A stretch of 64,000 bases of DNA, from assembly GCF_900637055.1 (NCBI RefSeq), contig NZ_LR134338.1, positions 4,615,001 to 4,679,000 on the forward strand, given 5' to 3'. Positions 16,803 through 26,056 of this stretch are shown in pieces (position 1 is the first letter of the stretch; the number at the start of each line of letters is the position of its first letter). A program made the translations under genes and the position numbers. The notes under the pieces are model-generated. The model was not told where the DNA came from. It made no database searches and saw nothing but the letters and a program-made list of their open reading frames with translations. Origin of the DNA: Brevibacillus brevis (GTDB lineage: Bacteria > Bacillota > Bacilli > Brevibacillales > Brevibacillaceae).

Positions 16803-18395
16803 CTACCGTCCCCTTATCTGGACGCCCATTCCGCCCAATCCCGGCATACCGCCGCCCATTCGATTTCCATTTTGACTATTTCCAGATGAGGTCTGTGTAT
16901 TCACGAGGATGACGACACGCTCTCCTTCGGTAAGCCCCTCCGTCACCTCTACCTGATCGGCAGTGAAGTACCCCATTTTGATCGGAACAAAGCGATACGG
17001 CATATTCGCTCTGCCCTCTTCGCCTCCACTGCGGTTATTCGCTTGCTTCGCCTCAGGCTGATTCCCTTCCGTTCCTTCACCTGCTTGTTGTGCAGCAGCA
17101 TCCCTTAGCACATAAACGCCATCCTTGCCATTTTGCGTTTGGAGCGCTTGTGCAGGTACCAGGAGCACATTTTTATGGGTTCCCCGTTCGATCGCGACGT
17201 TCATCGTCATCCCAATCTTCAATTTGTTATCCTGGTTTGCCACAGACAAAAGCACATCGTAAGTGGTGACGCCAGCGTCGGTTTTCGCTTCTGGATAGAT
17301 CAGCTTTACTTTTCCACGGAACGTCTCATCCGCATAAGAACTTGTCGTGAACGTCACAGCCAAGCCTTCCTGCACTTTTCCGATGTCACTCTGGCTAATC
17401 TGAGCCAATACCTCTAAATCTCCGCTATTCGAATTATCCATGATAATGAAATTATTGCCGGGTATTTCACCTACATTGCCATTCACCTGAACGATCACTC
17501 CGTCCATCGGTGCTTTCAAGGTGACAGCTCTCAATGCCTTTTGTGCTTGTTGCAGCCCCGCTTTTGCCTGTTCCACCGCTGCTTTTGCCGATAAAACTGT
17601 GGCGGCATCAGGACCTTCATTCGCTTCCTGTAACGCTTCTTGCGCTGTTTGATACGCAGCCAATGCCTGCTCTACCTTCACACTGGACTGCCCTGTGGTC
17701 TGTCCAGCTGTCAATACCGCCGAGTTGTAATCGCGTTGGGCCTGCTCCAACGAGGACTGGGCACTGTCGAATTCACTCTTGGCAATCGCACTTGCCGCAA
17801 ACAAGGCCTGCTGGGAAGTGTAGGTCTTCTGGGCACTCTCCAGGTTTGCCTTTGCCTTCTCCACGTCATTCGCCGCTTTTTTTCCATCAATATTTTGCAC
17901 TGCCAGCTCCCATTCGTTCTTGGTCTGATTGACGGCGGCTTGCAAAGAAGTGATTTCAGCAGGACTCTTGCGCTTTTGTGCCTCCTCTAGCTTGGCTTGC
18001 GCCGATAAAAGATTTGCTTCCGCATTGGTCACCTGGATTCTCGCTACGGAATCGTCCATCGTCGCCAGAACTTGCCCTGCTTTCACGGCATCACCAACGC
18101 CGACCTGAATGGTAGAGATCGCATCCTTGGCTTCTTCTGCATCAGAAAACGAGAGAGACGAGCGCTTGGAAGCCTGGACAGTACCTGACGCCTGCACGAC
18201 TTCTGAGATGTCTCCCCTTTTTACCACCTCCACTTGAAAAGCAGCCTGCGCCAATTGTGGAGTAAAAAACGACTGGTAGCCAAATATTCCACCTGAAACG
18301 ACCACGGCCCCAACAGCCATTACGCCAACGATCCACCTTTTCTTGTTGCTTCCTACCTTCGAAAACAACGCTCTCTTTTTCTCCGTGTGAGTCAC
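16803..18395 (-). CDS. Membrane-fusion/adaptor protein of a MacAB/YknXYZ-type efflux system
   Basis: 530 residues. N-terminal signal anchor (residues 20-42, WIVGVMAVGAVVVSGGIFGY), biotinyl-lipoyl halves around residues 65-110 and 290-320, and between them a long coiled-coil hairpin rich in Ala/Gln/Glu (residues 115-285). Beta-barrel and membrane-proximal domains follow, with a glycine/asparagine-rich tail. It stabilises or gates the ABC exporter whose two genes follow. GTG start at 18395 behind AGGAGG. Longer than B. subtilis YknX because of a low-complexity insert (residues 445-470). Preceded by an RR-HK pair, the probable regulator. Confidence 0.9.
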   Translation of the reverse strand: MTHTEKKRALFSKVGSNKKRWIVGVMAVGAVVVSGGIFGYQSFFTPQLAQAAFQVEVVKRGDISEVVQASGTVQASKRSSLSFSDAEEAKDAISTIQVGVGDAVKAGQVLATMDDSVARIQVTNAEANLLSAQAKLEEAQKRKSPAEITSLQAAVNQTKNEWELAVQNIDGKKAANDVEKAKANLESAQKTYTSQQALFAASAIAKSEFDSAQSSLEQAQRDYNSAVLTAGQTTGQSSVKVEQALAAYQTAQEALQEANEGPDAATVLSAKAAVEQAKAGLQQAQKALRAVTLKAPMDGVIVQVNGNVGEIPGNNFIIMDNSNSGDLEVLAQISQSDIGKVQEGLAVTFTTSSYADETFRGKVKLIYPEAKTDAGVTTYDVLLSVANQDNKLKIGMTMNVAIERGTHKNVLLVPAQALQTQNGKDGVYVLRDAAAQQAGEGTEGNQPEAKQANNRSGGEEGRANMPYRFVPIKMGYFTADQVEVTEGLTEGERVVILVNTQTSSGNSQNGNRMGGGMPGLGGMGVQIRGR

Positions 18396-18493
18396 GCTCA
18401 GTCCTCCTACCGTCTACTTGATTGAAGACTTGTCTTTTTGGTTGCGACCACTATACGGAACGAATACGTCAGGGAAAAGTCAGATGGAGACAC

Positions 18494-18525
18494 AAAAAAA
18501 CGACCAGAGAACCAGGTCGTTTTTG
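18494..18525. terminator. Terminator after the sensor kinase gene
   Basis: Stem ACGACC-AG / CT-GGTCGT with A7 to the left and T5 to the right. It ends the RR-HK unit on the minus strand, ahead of the adaptor gene. Confidence 0.75.
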
Positions 18526-18538
18526 GATCATGCATGTA

Positions 18539-19945
18539 TTATTTGCGCAAAATCAACGTGAAGGTGCTGCCTGACGCCGTACTCTCAGTCAGGATCAACA
18601 TACCTCCTAACGCTTGGGCAATCATTCTGCTAAAAGACAAGCCAAGCCCCAGCCCACGGACGATGTGCTTCTTGTCCTCTCCTCGGTAGAATCGCTCAAA
18701 AATCAAAGACTGTTCTTCTATCGGTATCCCACGTCCATTGTCCTTCACGTCAATGCGAATCTCATCTGCTGATGCAGATAGCGACACGACGATCCGCCCC
18801 TCCGATTCCATCGCTTGTGCTGCATTGTTTAGGAGATTGTACATGATCTGCTGCACACGCAGCGGGTCGGTAACTATCATGATCGGATCAGACGTATTTT
18901 CGATATGCAAGCTGAGCTTCTCTTCTTCCTGCGCAATTTTCCATTGGTGCGCAATTTCTCGGATCAGCTCCTGCATGTTTTGAGGTTGCCTGCGAATGCG
19001 AATGTCACCTACAGCAAAAGAGTTAAAATCGAGCAAATCCTCTACCATCTTTTGCAGACGTGTGGTTTCCTTCGTACAAATATCCAAAAACTCCTTGGCT
19101 TCCTCACCGCTAACAACCTCTTCCCTCACGGCTTGCACCAGCCCACTGATGGACGTAACAGGTGTTTTGAGTTCATGGGTCACCCCTGCCAATAGCTCCG
19201 TACGCATCATTTCCAACTGCTTCAATCGTTCTGCCATTTCTTCAAAGGAATGGATCAGCTCATACACTTCTTGTTCGCGCTTGTTTTTGTCCAACTGAAT
19301 CTCGTAGTTTCCCAGCACGATTTGCTTGGCAGCGTCTGCCACATCCTTTATCGGCTGAGACAGCTTTTTCGTCAGCAAATAAATGACGAGCCAGCCAAGC
19401 AAACCGAGACCGAGAAGCATGATCGCGAGCAATTGGAATTCGGTCATACTGCGTATCACCTGTTTTTGTGGGGTGAACAGCATGACCCATCCAACCACTC
19501 GCTCATCAACCTTAATGCTTTCCTTCACGAAAAGCACTTCGTCGCCCCGCGCAAGCTCAAACTGTGACAGGCTGTCATCCGCTTCCACCAGATCAGGTGC
19601 GATGCGCTTCAGTTCCCCAGAAAAAGGACCTGGCACACCAAATACTGGTTGTTTGTGTTCATCTAAAATCATCATAATTGGCTTGTAATTGACTCCGACT
19701 GACTCCTGACGACTGTCTACAATACGAAACAAGAACGGAGCCATTTTTACCTTGCCTTCCATATCAACGACCCGATCCGCAACTTCCGCTGCCATCAGTC
19801 TCATAAAATCAAGGCGTTTTTGGGTCTCGCTATAAGAAATCCAGTAGCTGGATGCAATCCCGATCACGAAAAGGCCGATACACAAGATGATCAAGTATCG
19901 CGTCGTCCAGTACCGAAACAAAGAGGTGCGTTTTTTCTCACTCAT
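18539..19945 (-). CDS. Sensor histidine kinase, two-component system
   Basis: About 468 residues. TM1 near residues 16-38, an extracytoplasmic sensor domain of about 125 residues, TM2 near 165-188, HAMP (TKKLSQPIKDVADAAKQIV), HisKA with the H-box LLAGVTHELKTPVTSISG, and HATPase_c with N-box YNLLNNAAQAM, G1 DNGRGIP and G2 GLGLGLSF. It phosphorylates the regulator whose 3' end it overlaps. ATG 19945 is preferred over GTG 19951. Gene order (RR, HK, then efflux genes) suggests that it senses a compound removed by the MacB-type pump. Confidence 0.92.
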   Translation of the reverse strand: MSEKKRTSLFRYWTTRYLIILCIGLFVIGIASSYWISYSETQKRLDFMRLMAAEVADRVVDMEGKVKMAPFLFRIVDSRQESVGVNYKPIMMILDEHKQPVFGVPGPFSGELKRIAPDLVEADDSLSQFELARGDEVLFVKESIKVDERVVGWVMLFTPQKQVIRSMTEFQLLAIMLLGLGLLGWLVIYLLTKKLSQPIKDVADAAKQIVLGNYEIQLDKNKREQEVYELIHSFEEMAERLKQLEMMRTELLAGVTHELKTPVTSISGLVQAVREEVVSGEEAKEFLDICTKETTRLQKMVEDLLDFNSFAVGDIRIRRQPQNMQELIREIAHQWKIAQEEEKLSLHIENTSDPIMIVTDPLRVQQIMYNLLNNAAQAMESEGRIVVSLSASADEIRIDVKDNGRGIPIEEQSLIFERFYRGEDKKHIVRGLGLGLSFSRMIAQALGGMLILTESTASGSTFTLILRK

Positions 19946-20621
19946 ATACACACAGTTTGTAGCCTAAGCCACGATAGGTACGGATTTCCCCTTCGGATGT
20001 CGGCCAATTCTCCAAAGATCGCCGGATGCGCTTGATCGCGAGGTCTACTGCGCGATCACTTCCTTCGTAATCCATCCCCCACACCTGCTCGATGAGCTGT
20101 TCTCTGGTGAACGTCTGGTTTTTGTACTGTGCCAAAAAAAGAAACAGGCACAAGTCTTTTGGCGTAAATGCTAGTTCGATGCCGTGCAGCATGACAGAAT
20201 ACGCCTTGAAGTCGACTTTCAGACTGCCGAACTGCTTCACATGATTGCCTTCTATCAATTGTTTCGAGCGACGTAATACTGCATGTACGCGAGCGACCAC
20301 TTCATCGGCAATAAAGGGCTTGGTGATATAGTCATCGGCGCCTTTGTTCAAGCCCGCCAGCTTGTTATCGATTTGTCCCAACGCTGTCAGCATGATGACA
20401 GGACACGAGCTTTTCGCCCGAATATATTCGAGAATACTCCATCCGCTTCGTCCAGGCAGCATCACATCCAGCAAGACGAGCGCAGGATTGAGTGAATCAA
20501 ACTTCCGCTCTGCTTCCTCGCCGTTAAATGCCTGTTCAACCCGAAAGTTGTTTTTTTCCAAATACGCCTTCAATACCCGAGAGATGGGTAGCTCGTCTTC
20601 CACTATCAAGATGTTATGCAT
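19938..20621 (-). CDS. OmpR/PhoB-family response regulator
   Basis: 227 residues. Receiver domain at 1-118 with acidic pocket VEDE, phospho-acceptor in LVLLDVMLPG, the T/S of VIMLTAL and K of ITKPF. C-terminal winged HTH (trans_reg_C) with the recognition segment FTREQLIEQVWGMDYEGSDRAVDLAIKRIR shown as FTREQLIEQVWG and RAVDLAIKRIRR. SD GGGAGAGAG. Co-transcribed with the kinase. Confidence 0.93.
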   Translation of the reverse strand: MHNILIVEDELPISRVLKAYLEKNNFRVEQAFNGEEAERKFDSLNPALVLLDVMLPGRSGWSILEYIRAKSSCPVIMLTALGQIDNKLAGLNKGADDYITKPFIADEVVARVHAVLRRSKQLIEGNHVKQFGSLKVDFKAYSVMLHGIELAFTPKDLCLFLFLAQYKNQTFTREQLIEQVWGMDYEGSDRAVDLAIKRIRRSLENWPTSEGEIRTYRGLGYKLCVYE

Positions 20622-20758
20622 GCTCGTACTCTCTCCCCTCTGCTCGGACTACTCTCTCCTTTAGCGTAGGACATGAATATGTCAAGCAGATGTCTGGAAG
20701 GAAGCATACTTTGTAAGTAAAATAAAGAGACCTGAATGCAAATAGGGAGGTTTTTCTT

Positions 20759-21412
20759 ATGAAACGCTTAACCGCGGAAGAAAAAAACGGTTTGTATAAA
20801 GCCATCAGCAATCGTCGCGATATTCGTACCTTTCGCCAAGATCCTGTCGCCCCGGAAAAGCTCGCCATGATCTTGGCTGCAGCCCATCATGCTCCTTCTG
20901 TCGGATTCATGCAGCCTTGGAATTTTGTCCTGGTGGAAGACGACGCAACCAAACAAGCGCTCGCAGAATGTGCGGATAAAGAACGACGGGCGCTTGCCAT
21001 CCACTACGAAGGTACGGGACGAGAGTCGACCTTTTTGGAGTTGAAAATTCAAGGGATCAAGGAAGCGCCTGTCACTATCTGTGTCACTTGTGATCCTACG
21101 CGTGGCGGCGACCATGTACTCGGACGCAATTCCATCCCGGAAACAGATATTATGTCTGTCAGCTGTGCGATCCAAAACATGTGGCTGGCTGCCTACGCAG
21201 AGGATTTGGCGATGGGCTGGGTCAGCTTTTACAAGAAGGCCGACGTTCGTCGTATCCTGAACATCCCGCCGCATATCGATCCTGTCGCATTGCTGTCGAT
21301 CGGCTACACAGATCATTATCCGGAACGTCCACTCTTGGAGCTGCACCAATGGAGACAACGCGAGGACCTGCAACAGTTGATTTATCGGGAGCAGTGGGGG
21401 AGCAAGGCGTGA
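20759..21412 (+). CDS. bluB: 5,6-dimethylbenzimidazole synthase BluB
   Basis: 217 residues, flavin-destructase of the nitroreductase fold. Converts reduced FMN with oxygen to 5,6-dimethylbenzimidazole, the lower ligand of vitamin B12. Family motifs: SNRRDIRTFRQDPV near residue 17 (with the aspartate essential in characterised BluB), HHAPSVGFMQPWNF, and MGWVSFYKKADVRRILNIPP. SD AGGGAGG 8 nt ahead of the ATG. No other cobalamin genes are nearby and no cobalamin riboswitch is visible upstream. Confidence 0.93.
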   Translation: MKRLTAEEKNGLYKAISNRRDIRTFRQDPVAPEKLAMILAAAHHAPSVGFMQPWNFVLVEDDATKQALAECADKERRALAIHYEGTGRESTFLELKIQGIKEAPVTICVTCDPTRGGDHVLGRNSIPETDIMSVSCAIQNMWLAAYAEDLAMGWVSFYKKADVRRILNIPPHIDPVALLSIGYTDHYPERPLLELHQWRQREDLQQLIYREQWGSKA

Positions 21413-21433
21413 GCTTTGATCCTATACGGAAGA

Positions 21434-21465
21434 AAGGGCGCTGCAACCGCGGCACCCTTTTTTTT
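21434..21465 (+). terminator. Terminator of bluB
   Basis: Imperfect stem AGGGCGCTGC / GCGGCACCCT with a 4-nt loop, followed by T8. About 20 nt past the bluB stop. Between it and hrpB (to 21671) only very short frames occur. Confidence 0.7.
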
Positions 21466-21671
21466 ACAAAAAAAAGACCACCTGATTAACAGGCAGCCCA
21501 GAAAAGTAGAGGGGGTAGTACGTGATTCACGGTATCTTCCTGACGTGCCCTACCACGAAGAAGGTTTCACAATTGACATGACTCACGAACATGGAACTAG
21601 CAAAATGGGAAATTTCACCTGATGCCGAGCTCTTCCTCTATACCCGAATATACCTAGCTATCCAAATCGAT

Positions 21672-24176
21672 TTATGTGCGTGGACGCGTCCGATTTGTCG
21701 GAATGGCCACTAGCGGATCATCCGGCCAATAATGCTTGGGATAACGGCCCTTCAAATCTTTTTTCACTTCAAAATACGCATGTGCCCAAAAGCTCTCCAA
21801 GTCCCGTGTCACTTGTACCGGACGATGAGCTGGCGAAAGCAGGTGCATGGTCAGAGATACCCTGCCTCTGCCTATTCTCGGAGAATCTTGCCAACCAAAC
21901 AGCTCCTGTAGCCGGACCGAAAGCACCGGTGCCGCTGGATCGCTGTAATCGACAGGAATTTTTGAGCCGCTCGGGACGATCACATGAGTCGGAGCGTATT
22001 CGTCCAATTGTCTGCGCTGCTCCCAGGACAGCATACTCTCCAGCAACGTCGTCACTGACAGCGACTGCAAGTCTTCCTTTCTTTTGAAACCATACACATG
22101 GGGAGCGAGCCATTCCTCCAAGGATGCAAGCAGCGCCTCATCTTCCACATTCGGCCACCCTTCCTCCAGACGGTGCATAAACAGCAATCGCTCCCGATAC
22201 TGTCTCGCCTGCCGATTCCACGGCAAAATCTCCAAGCCTTCTTCCCTTATTCCGTCCAAAAACGCTGTTAACACCTCATCTGGCGAAGCCTCCGCAGGCA
22301 AATCGGCCACTAGGAGCGCCCCCAACCGTTTTTGCTTGCGGCTGCGAACTGCCCCTGCTGTATGCTCCCACCATACATTCATTCGTTCGGTAATCTGCAT
22401 CGCACAATCATTCAACAGCTCGCTTTCTCCCACGCTAGCCGCCAGTAATATCCGACTGTCTGCGCCCTGGTCATCGAGTTCTGCTGCCACAATATACGGC
22501 GAAGCAGCCAGTGGTTGCTGCACGGAAAAAGCCGCTCCACGCCCATTGCGAAGCAAATAACGTCCATCTGCCCTTCGCTGGGCAATCCGGTCCGGGTACG
22601 CAAACGCCAGCAGTCTCCCCGTCGCTTCTGTACGAGTAGACGTGTCACCGGACTGGTTTTTTGCCCATACCCGTTTGAAGTGAGCCGCCTCCTTCCAAAG
22701 TCTTTTGCATGCCCCTGCATCAATCGGAAGCTCCGCTGCTCCACTCTGTTTGTTTGCTGCCTGACGAAGCAGCTCAACACGCGTACGCATATCCGCATTC
22801 GCTGACGCTTGGCGCCCCCGCACAATATCACGTTCTTCCAAGAGGACAGCCAGCTCGCAAGCCAGTTCACCTTCCCCCAGCTCATTCGCTTTCTGAATCA
22901 TGTGGCCCAATCTCGGATACACACCCATTCCAGCCAACACTCGTCCATGTGGTGTGATCTGCTTCCGCTCATCTAATGCGCCCAGCTGAAGCAGCAGCTC
23001 TTGAGCCTGCGCCATCGCAGCCTTCGGCGGGAGATTCAGCCAATCCAGCTCTTCCGGTGCCCCGACTCCCCACAAAGCCAGCTCCAAAGCGAGCACAGCC
23101 AGATCAGCTTCCATGATTTCAGGTGCCTGCTGTGGAATGAGCATGCGATCTTCTTGCTCTGTCCACATTCGAAAGCAGACCCCGGGCGCAAGTCGTCCAG
23201 CCCTTCCTCGGCGTTGGTCAGCAGATGCCCTCGATACCTTTGCAGTCTCCAGTCTCGTCATCCCTGTTCGTGGAGAAAAGCGCGGGACCCGTTTTAATCC
23301 ACTATCAATCACGATGCGCACACCCTCGACAGTCAAGCTCGTCTCGGCAATAGAGGTGGCGAGGACAATTTTGCGCTCCCCTGTCTTCCCGGACTGGATC
23401 GCCTTATCTTGTTCCTCCTGCGACAAATTTCCGTAAAGAGGAGCAATCCGTATATGCGTGCCCACACCGCTTTGTTCAAGCAACTCTTGTACCCGGTGAA
23501 TTTCTTTGGCTCCAGGTAAAAAGACGAGCATATCTCCTTCTTCTTGTCCCAACGCATGGAAGATCATCTGGACAACGGCTTCCTCCAGACGCCCCTGCAT
23601 CGGGGAAGTCAAAAAGTGCGTCTCCACCGGAAACATCCTGCCTTTACTACTGACAACGGGAGCATCCCCCAGCAAGGCTGACACGGGTTCGGCATCGAGT
23701 GTAGCGGACATCACGAGAATTCGCAGGTCTTCCCGAAACAAGCCTTGTGCCTGAAGACTAAGGGCCAGCCCTAAATCCGCGTGCAAATTCCGTTCGTGGA
23801 ACTCGTCGAAAATAACAAGACCGACATCAGATAGCTCCGGATCATCCTGTAGCATTCTCGTTAAAATTCCTTCTGTAATCACTTCAATCTGTGTGTCTGG
23901 ACCTACTCTTGATTCACGCTTGACCCGGTATCCGACCGTTTGTCCCACTTCTTCCCCCAACAAGGCAGCCATGTAGGCAGCAGCTTGGCGTGCTGCCAGT
24001 CTGCGTGGGACCAGCATCACAATTCTACGATTGTATAACCAAGCTTCTTCACGCAAGGCCAGTGGTACTCGCGTCGTCTTCCCCGCACCCGGAGCAGCGA
24101 CCAACACTGCGTTTGTCTCGTTGCGCAGCGTGTTTACCAGCTCTGGCAATACTTCATTTATCGGCAATACATTCAT
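21672..24176 (-). CDS. hrpB: ATP-dependent helicase HrpB
   Basis: 834 residues, the full length of HrpB, a DEAH-box helicase. Walker A APGAGKTTRVPLAL (about residue 30), DEFH box VIFDEFHERNLHADLG, motif III MSATLD, motif VI QRRGRAGRLAPG. The HA2-like winged-helix part and the C-terminal HrpB_C domain (GSKIPVDYSDPAAPVLSVRLQE, shown in part) are present. GAGGTG is 5 nt ahead of the ATG. Substrate RNA and physiological role are not established. HrpB is best known from Proteobacteria, so its presence in a Bacillales genome is a little unusual. Confidence 0.94.
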   Translation of the reverse strand: MNVLPINEVLPELVNTLRNETNAVLVAAPGAGKTTRVPLALREEAWLYNRRIVMLVPRRLAARQAAAYMAALLGEEVGQTVGYRVKRESRVGPDTQIEVITEGILTRMLQDDPELSDVGLVIFDEFHERNLHADLGLALSLQAQGLFREDLRILVMSATLDAEPVSALLGDAPVVSSKGRMFPVETHFLTSPMQGRLEEAVVQMIFHALGQEEGDMLVFLPGAKEIHRVQELLEQSGVGTHIRIAPLYGNLSQEEQDKAIQSGKTGERKIVLATSIAETSLTVEGVRIVIDSGLKRVPRFSPRTGMTRLETAKVSRASADQRRGRAGRLAPGVCFRMWTEQEDRMLIPQQAPEIMEADLAVLALELALWGVGAPEELDWLNLPPKAAMAQAQELLLQLGALDERKQITPHGRVLAGMGVYPRLGHMIQKANELGEGELACELAVLLEERDIVRGRQASANADMRTRVELLRQAANKQSGAAELPIDAGACKRLWKEAAHFKRVWAKNQSGDTSTRTEATGRLLAFAYPDRIAQRRADGRYLLRNGRGAAFSVQQPLAASPYIVAAELDDQGADSRILLAASVGESELLNDCAMQITERMNVWWEHTAGAVRSRKQKRLGALLVADLPAEASPDEVLTAFLDGIREEGLEILPWNRQARQYRERLLFMHRLEEGWPNVEDEALLASLEEWLAPHVYGFKRKEDLQSLSVTTLLESMLSWEQRRQLDEYAPTHVIVPSGSKIPVDYSDPAAPVLSVRLQELFGWQDSPRIGRGRVSLTMHLLSPAHRPVQVTRDLESFWAHAYFEVKKDLKGRYPKHYWPDDPLVAIPTNRTRPRT

Positions 24177-24258
24177 GTTTTCACCTCATACGAGCAATCA
24201 TCCCTATTCATCATACACGATACAGGGATGCAGGATGAGGTTGGATCACAAACAAAAA

Positions 24259-24286
24259 TGACTGAATACTCATTCAATAGTATAAT
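24259..24286 (+). promoter_or_regulatory. FadR-type operator directly upstream of a -10 box
   Basis: TGACTGAATACTCATTCA (24259-24276) differs at one position from the B. subtilis FadR box TGAATGANTANTCATTCA. It ends 4 nt before TATAAT (24281-24286), so a bound repressor would block the promoter of the MBL-fold gene at 24315. No strong -35 is visible. Binding is inference from consensus. Confidence 0.55.
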
Positions 24287-24314
24287 GATTCCATCACTAG
24301 GGGAGGTGTGCGGT

Positions 24315-25145
24315 ATGATTCACATTCATCATCATGAAGACGTGGCATGTCTCGAAGGGATTGTGCGCGTAGGAGATTGGGAATCAGGGATTACTGTTTA
24401 TGTGACGGATGGCATGCTGGTTGATACTGGCCCGAAAGTACTCGAGCAAGCTCTCGTTCACAGGTTTCAGGAAGTCTCGTTTGATTCGGTCGTACTGACG
24501 CACAGCCATGAAGACCATGTCGGTACCGCCTCGTGGATTGCCCAGCACAAGCAGGTCCCTCTTTTCATTCACGAAAAAGGAGTGGACATTTGCTCCCAAA
24601 AAGCACAATACCCTTTCTATCGTAAGCTTACCTGGGGAATTCGTGATCCGTTTGTGGCCCAACCTTTGGGTGACGTCCATCACTCCCGCTCCATCGAATG
24701 GAAAGTACTTGATACCCCCGGCCATGCCCATGACCATGTAGCCTTATTGGACGAAAGGACTGGTCGCTTGTTCTGTGGCGATCTTTTTATGGGTGTGAAA
24801 ACAAAGGTCATACTACGAGAAGAATCGATCCCCACCTTGATGAATTCCCTCCGTACGGTTCTCGCTTGTGACTTCCAATCGATCTTTTGCGCCCATTCTG
24901 GATATCATCCAGACGGGAAAACACGCTTGAAACAAAAGCTGGAGCATTTGGAGAATCTGTCTGGGGAAATCCTGCATTTGCATAGCCAAGGGCTTTCTCC
25001 CCACGAAATTAACAAGCAACTGTTTCCTTCTAAACCGCCGATTATCACAGCTTCGTCTGGCGAGTTTGACTCGCTGCATATCGTCACATCTGTGCTTGCA
25101 GAACACCTTCCTTTTCCAGCACCGGATAGTATACTAGAAGGATAA
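24315..25145 (+). CDS. MBL-fold metallohydrolase
   Basis: 276 residues of the metallo-beta-lactamase fold. Metal ligands: HSHEDHVG, the histidine of TPGHAHDHVALL, the aspartate of LFCGDLF, and the late AHSGYHPD. A C-terminal helical extension (residues 210-276) resembles that of glyoxalase-like or thiolesterase-like members. The frame opens at 24228, but GGGGAGGTG is well placed only for ATG 24315. A FadR-like operator in the promoter hints at a link to fatty-acid metabolism, such as thioester hydrolysis. Substrate not determined. Confidence 0.88.
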   Translation: MIHIHHHEDVACLEGIVRVGDWESGITVYVTDGMLVDTGPKVLEQALVHRFQEVSFDSVVLTHSHEDHVGTASWIAQHKQVPLFIHEKGVDICSQKAQYPFYRKLTWGIRDPFVAQPLGDVHHSRSIEWKVLDTPGHAHDHVALLDERTGRLFCGDLFMGVKTKVILREESIPTLMNSLRTVLACDFQSIFCAHSGYHPDGKTRLKQKLEHLENLSGEILHLHSQGLSPHEINKQLFPSKPPIITASSGEFDSLHIVTSVLAEHLPFPAPDSILEG

Positions 25146-25181
25146 TCCTTACAATTTCATAGAAAAAAGAGAGGAGAATAT

Positions 25182-26033
25182 ATGAAAGTCATCACGGTAT
25201 TACTTGCACTCATTCTGGGGTTATCCGGTATTTATCCTGCGGTTACACATGCTGCACCGAAATTTCATGATGTCGATCCGAAGAAATACGGCTGGGCCAT
25301 GAATTCCATCTCCTTCATGGTAGATAAGGGGGTTGTAAGCGGTTATCCTGACGGTCGCTTCCAGCCTGAAAGATTGGTCGACAAAGCAGAAATGACCGTC
25401 ATGATCTATCGCCTGTTTGATCGTTACAGACCGTACAATCCGAATCAGAAGACGGACTATAGCAATTACCACATAAAACATTTTTCCGATGTACCGAAAA
25501 ATCATTGGGCTTACAAGGAAATCAGTTCAATTGTTACACGAGATTGGTGGAATGCCGTAAGCTATACACCTGCTGGCTACAAATTTTACCCGGACGCCAA
25601 ACTCAATCGAATGGGTACAGCTAACGTCCTACCCGTCTTTATGTTAGACAGGCAAGATATACCTGCCACGGAAGTTTTTCAAATCCTTTCTTCTATGCAG
25701 GATATCCCCCTTATTCTCAGTCCGTACGAGTCGATGGAAGATCCTGTTTTTCAGGAGGATGGGCGATACGCTGAGGATGGGTCAGACCGAACAAATATTC
25801 TTTATCCAATCTTGATCAGTCAGGATGGCAATGAATATTTTTTCTCAGATGACTTTAGTGGAATCACTGCCACCAACCTCGCCCTCTTGCAAAAAACAGG
25901 GATCATGACTGCATGGAACGGCCAATTTGAGGCGGGAGAAATGCTGACTCGCGCAGAGGCTGTCACTATTTTGCACAGATTTTATAACTATTTGAAGCAA
26001 ACAGGAACACTTAGCCAATACTCGAGCAAGTAA
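25182..26033 (+). CDS. Secreted S-layer-homology (SLH) domain protein
   Basis: 283 residues. Signal peptide of about 24 residues ending THAA. Three SLH-like segments: residues 27-80 (FHDVDPKKYGWAMNSISFMV...GVVSGYPDGRFQPE), 100-155 (HFSDVPKNHWAYKEISSIV) and about 230-275 (LLQKTGIMTAWNGQFEAGEMLTRAEAVTIL, diverged). SLH domains anchor proteins to secondary cell-wall polymer. No catalytic domain is attached, so it may be an anchor or a structural protein. SD GAGAGGAG. Located 36 nt after the MBL gene in the same direction. Confidence 0.85.
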   Translation: MKVITVLLALILGLSGIYPAVTHAAPKFHDVDPKKYGWAMNSISFMVDKGVVSGYPDGRFQPERLVDKAEMTVMIYRLFDRYRPYNPNQKTDYSNYHIKHFSDVPKNHWAYKEISSIVTRDWWNAVSYTPAGYKFYPDAKLNRMGTANVLPVFMLDRQDIPATEVFQILSSMQDIPLILSPYESMEDPVFQEDGRYAEDGSDRTNILYPILISQDGNEYFFSDDFSGITATNLALLQKTGIMTAWNGQFEAGEMLTRAEAVTILHRFYNYLKQTGTLSQYSSK

Positions 26034-26056
26034 AACCTGTGGAAAGGAATGAAGTT

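Noticed and set aside
20640..20758. Cobalamin riboswitch upstream of bluB
   Set aside because: Only about 120 nt are available and no B12-box-like motif is seen.
21466..21671. Short frames with SD-like motifs between bluB and hrpB (for example GTG 21522)
   Set aside because: Under 25 codons, no similarity to anything recognised; left unannotated.
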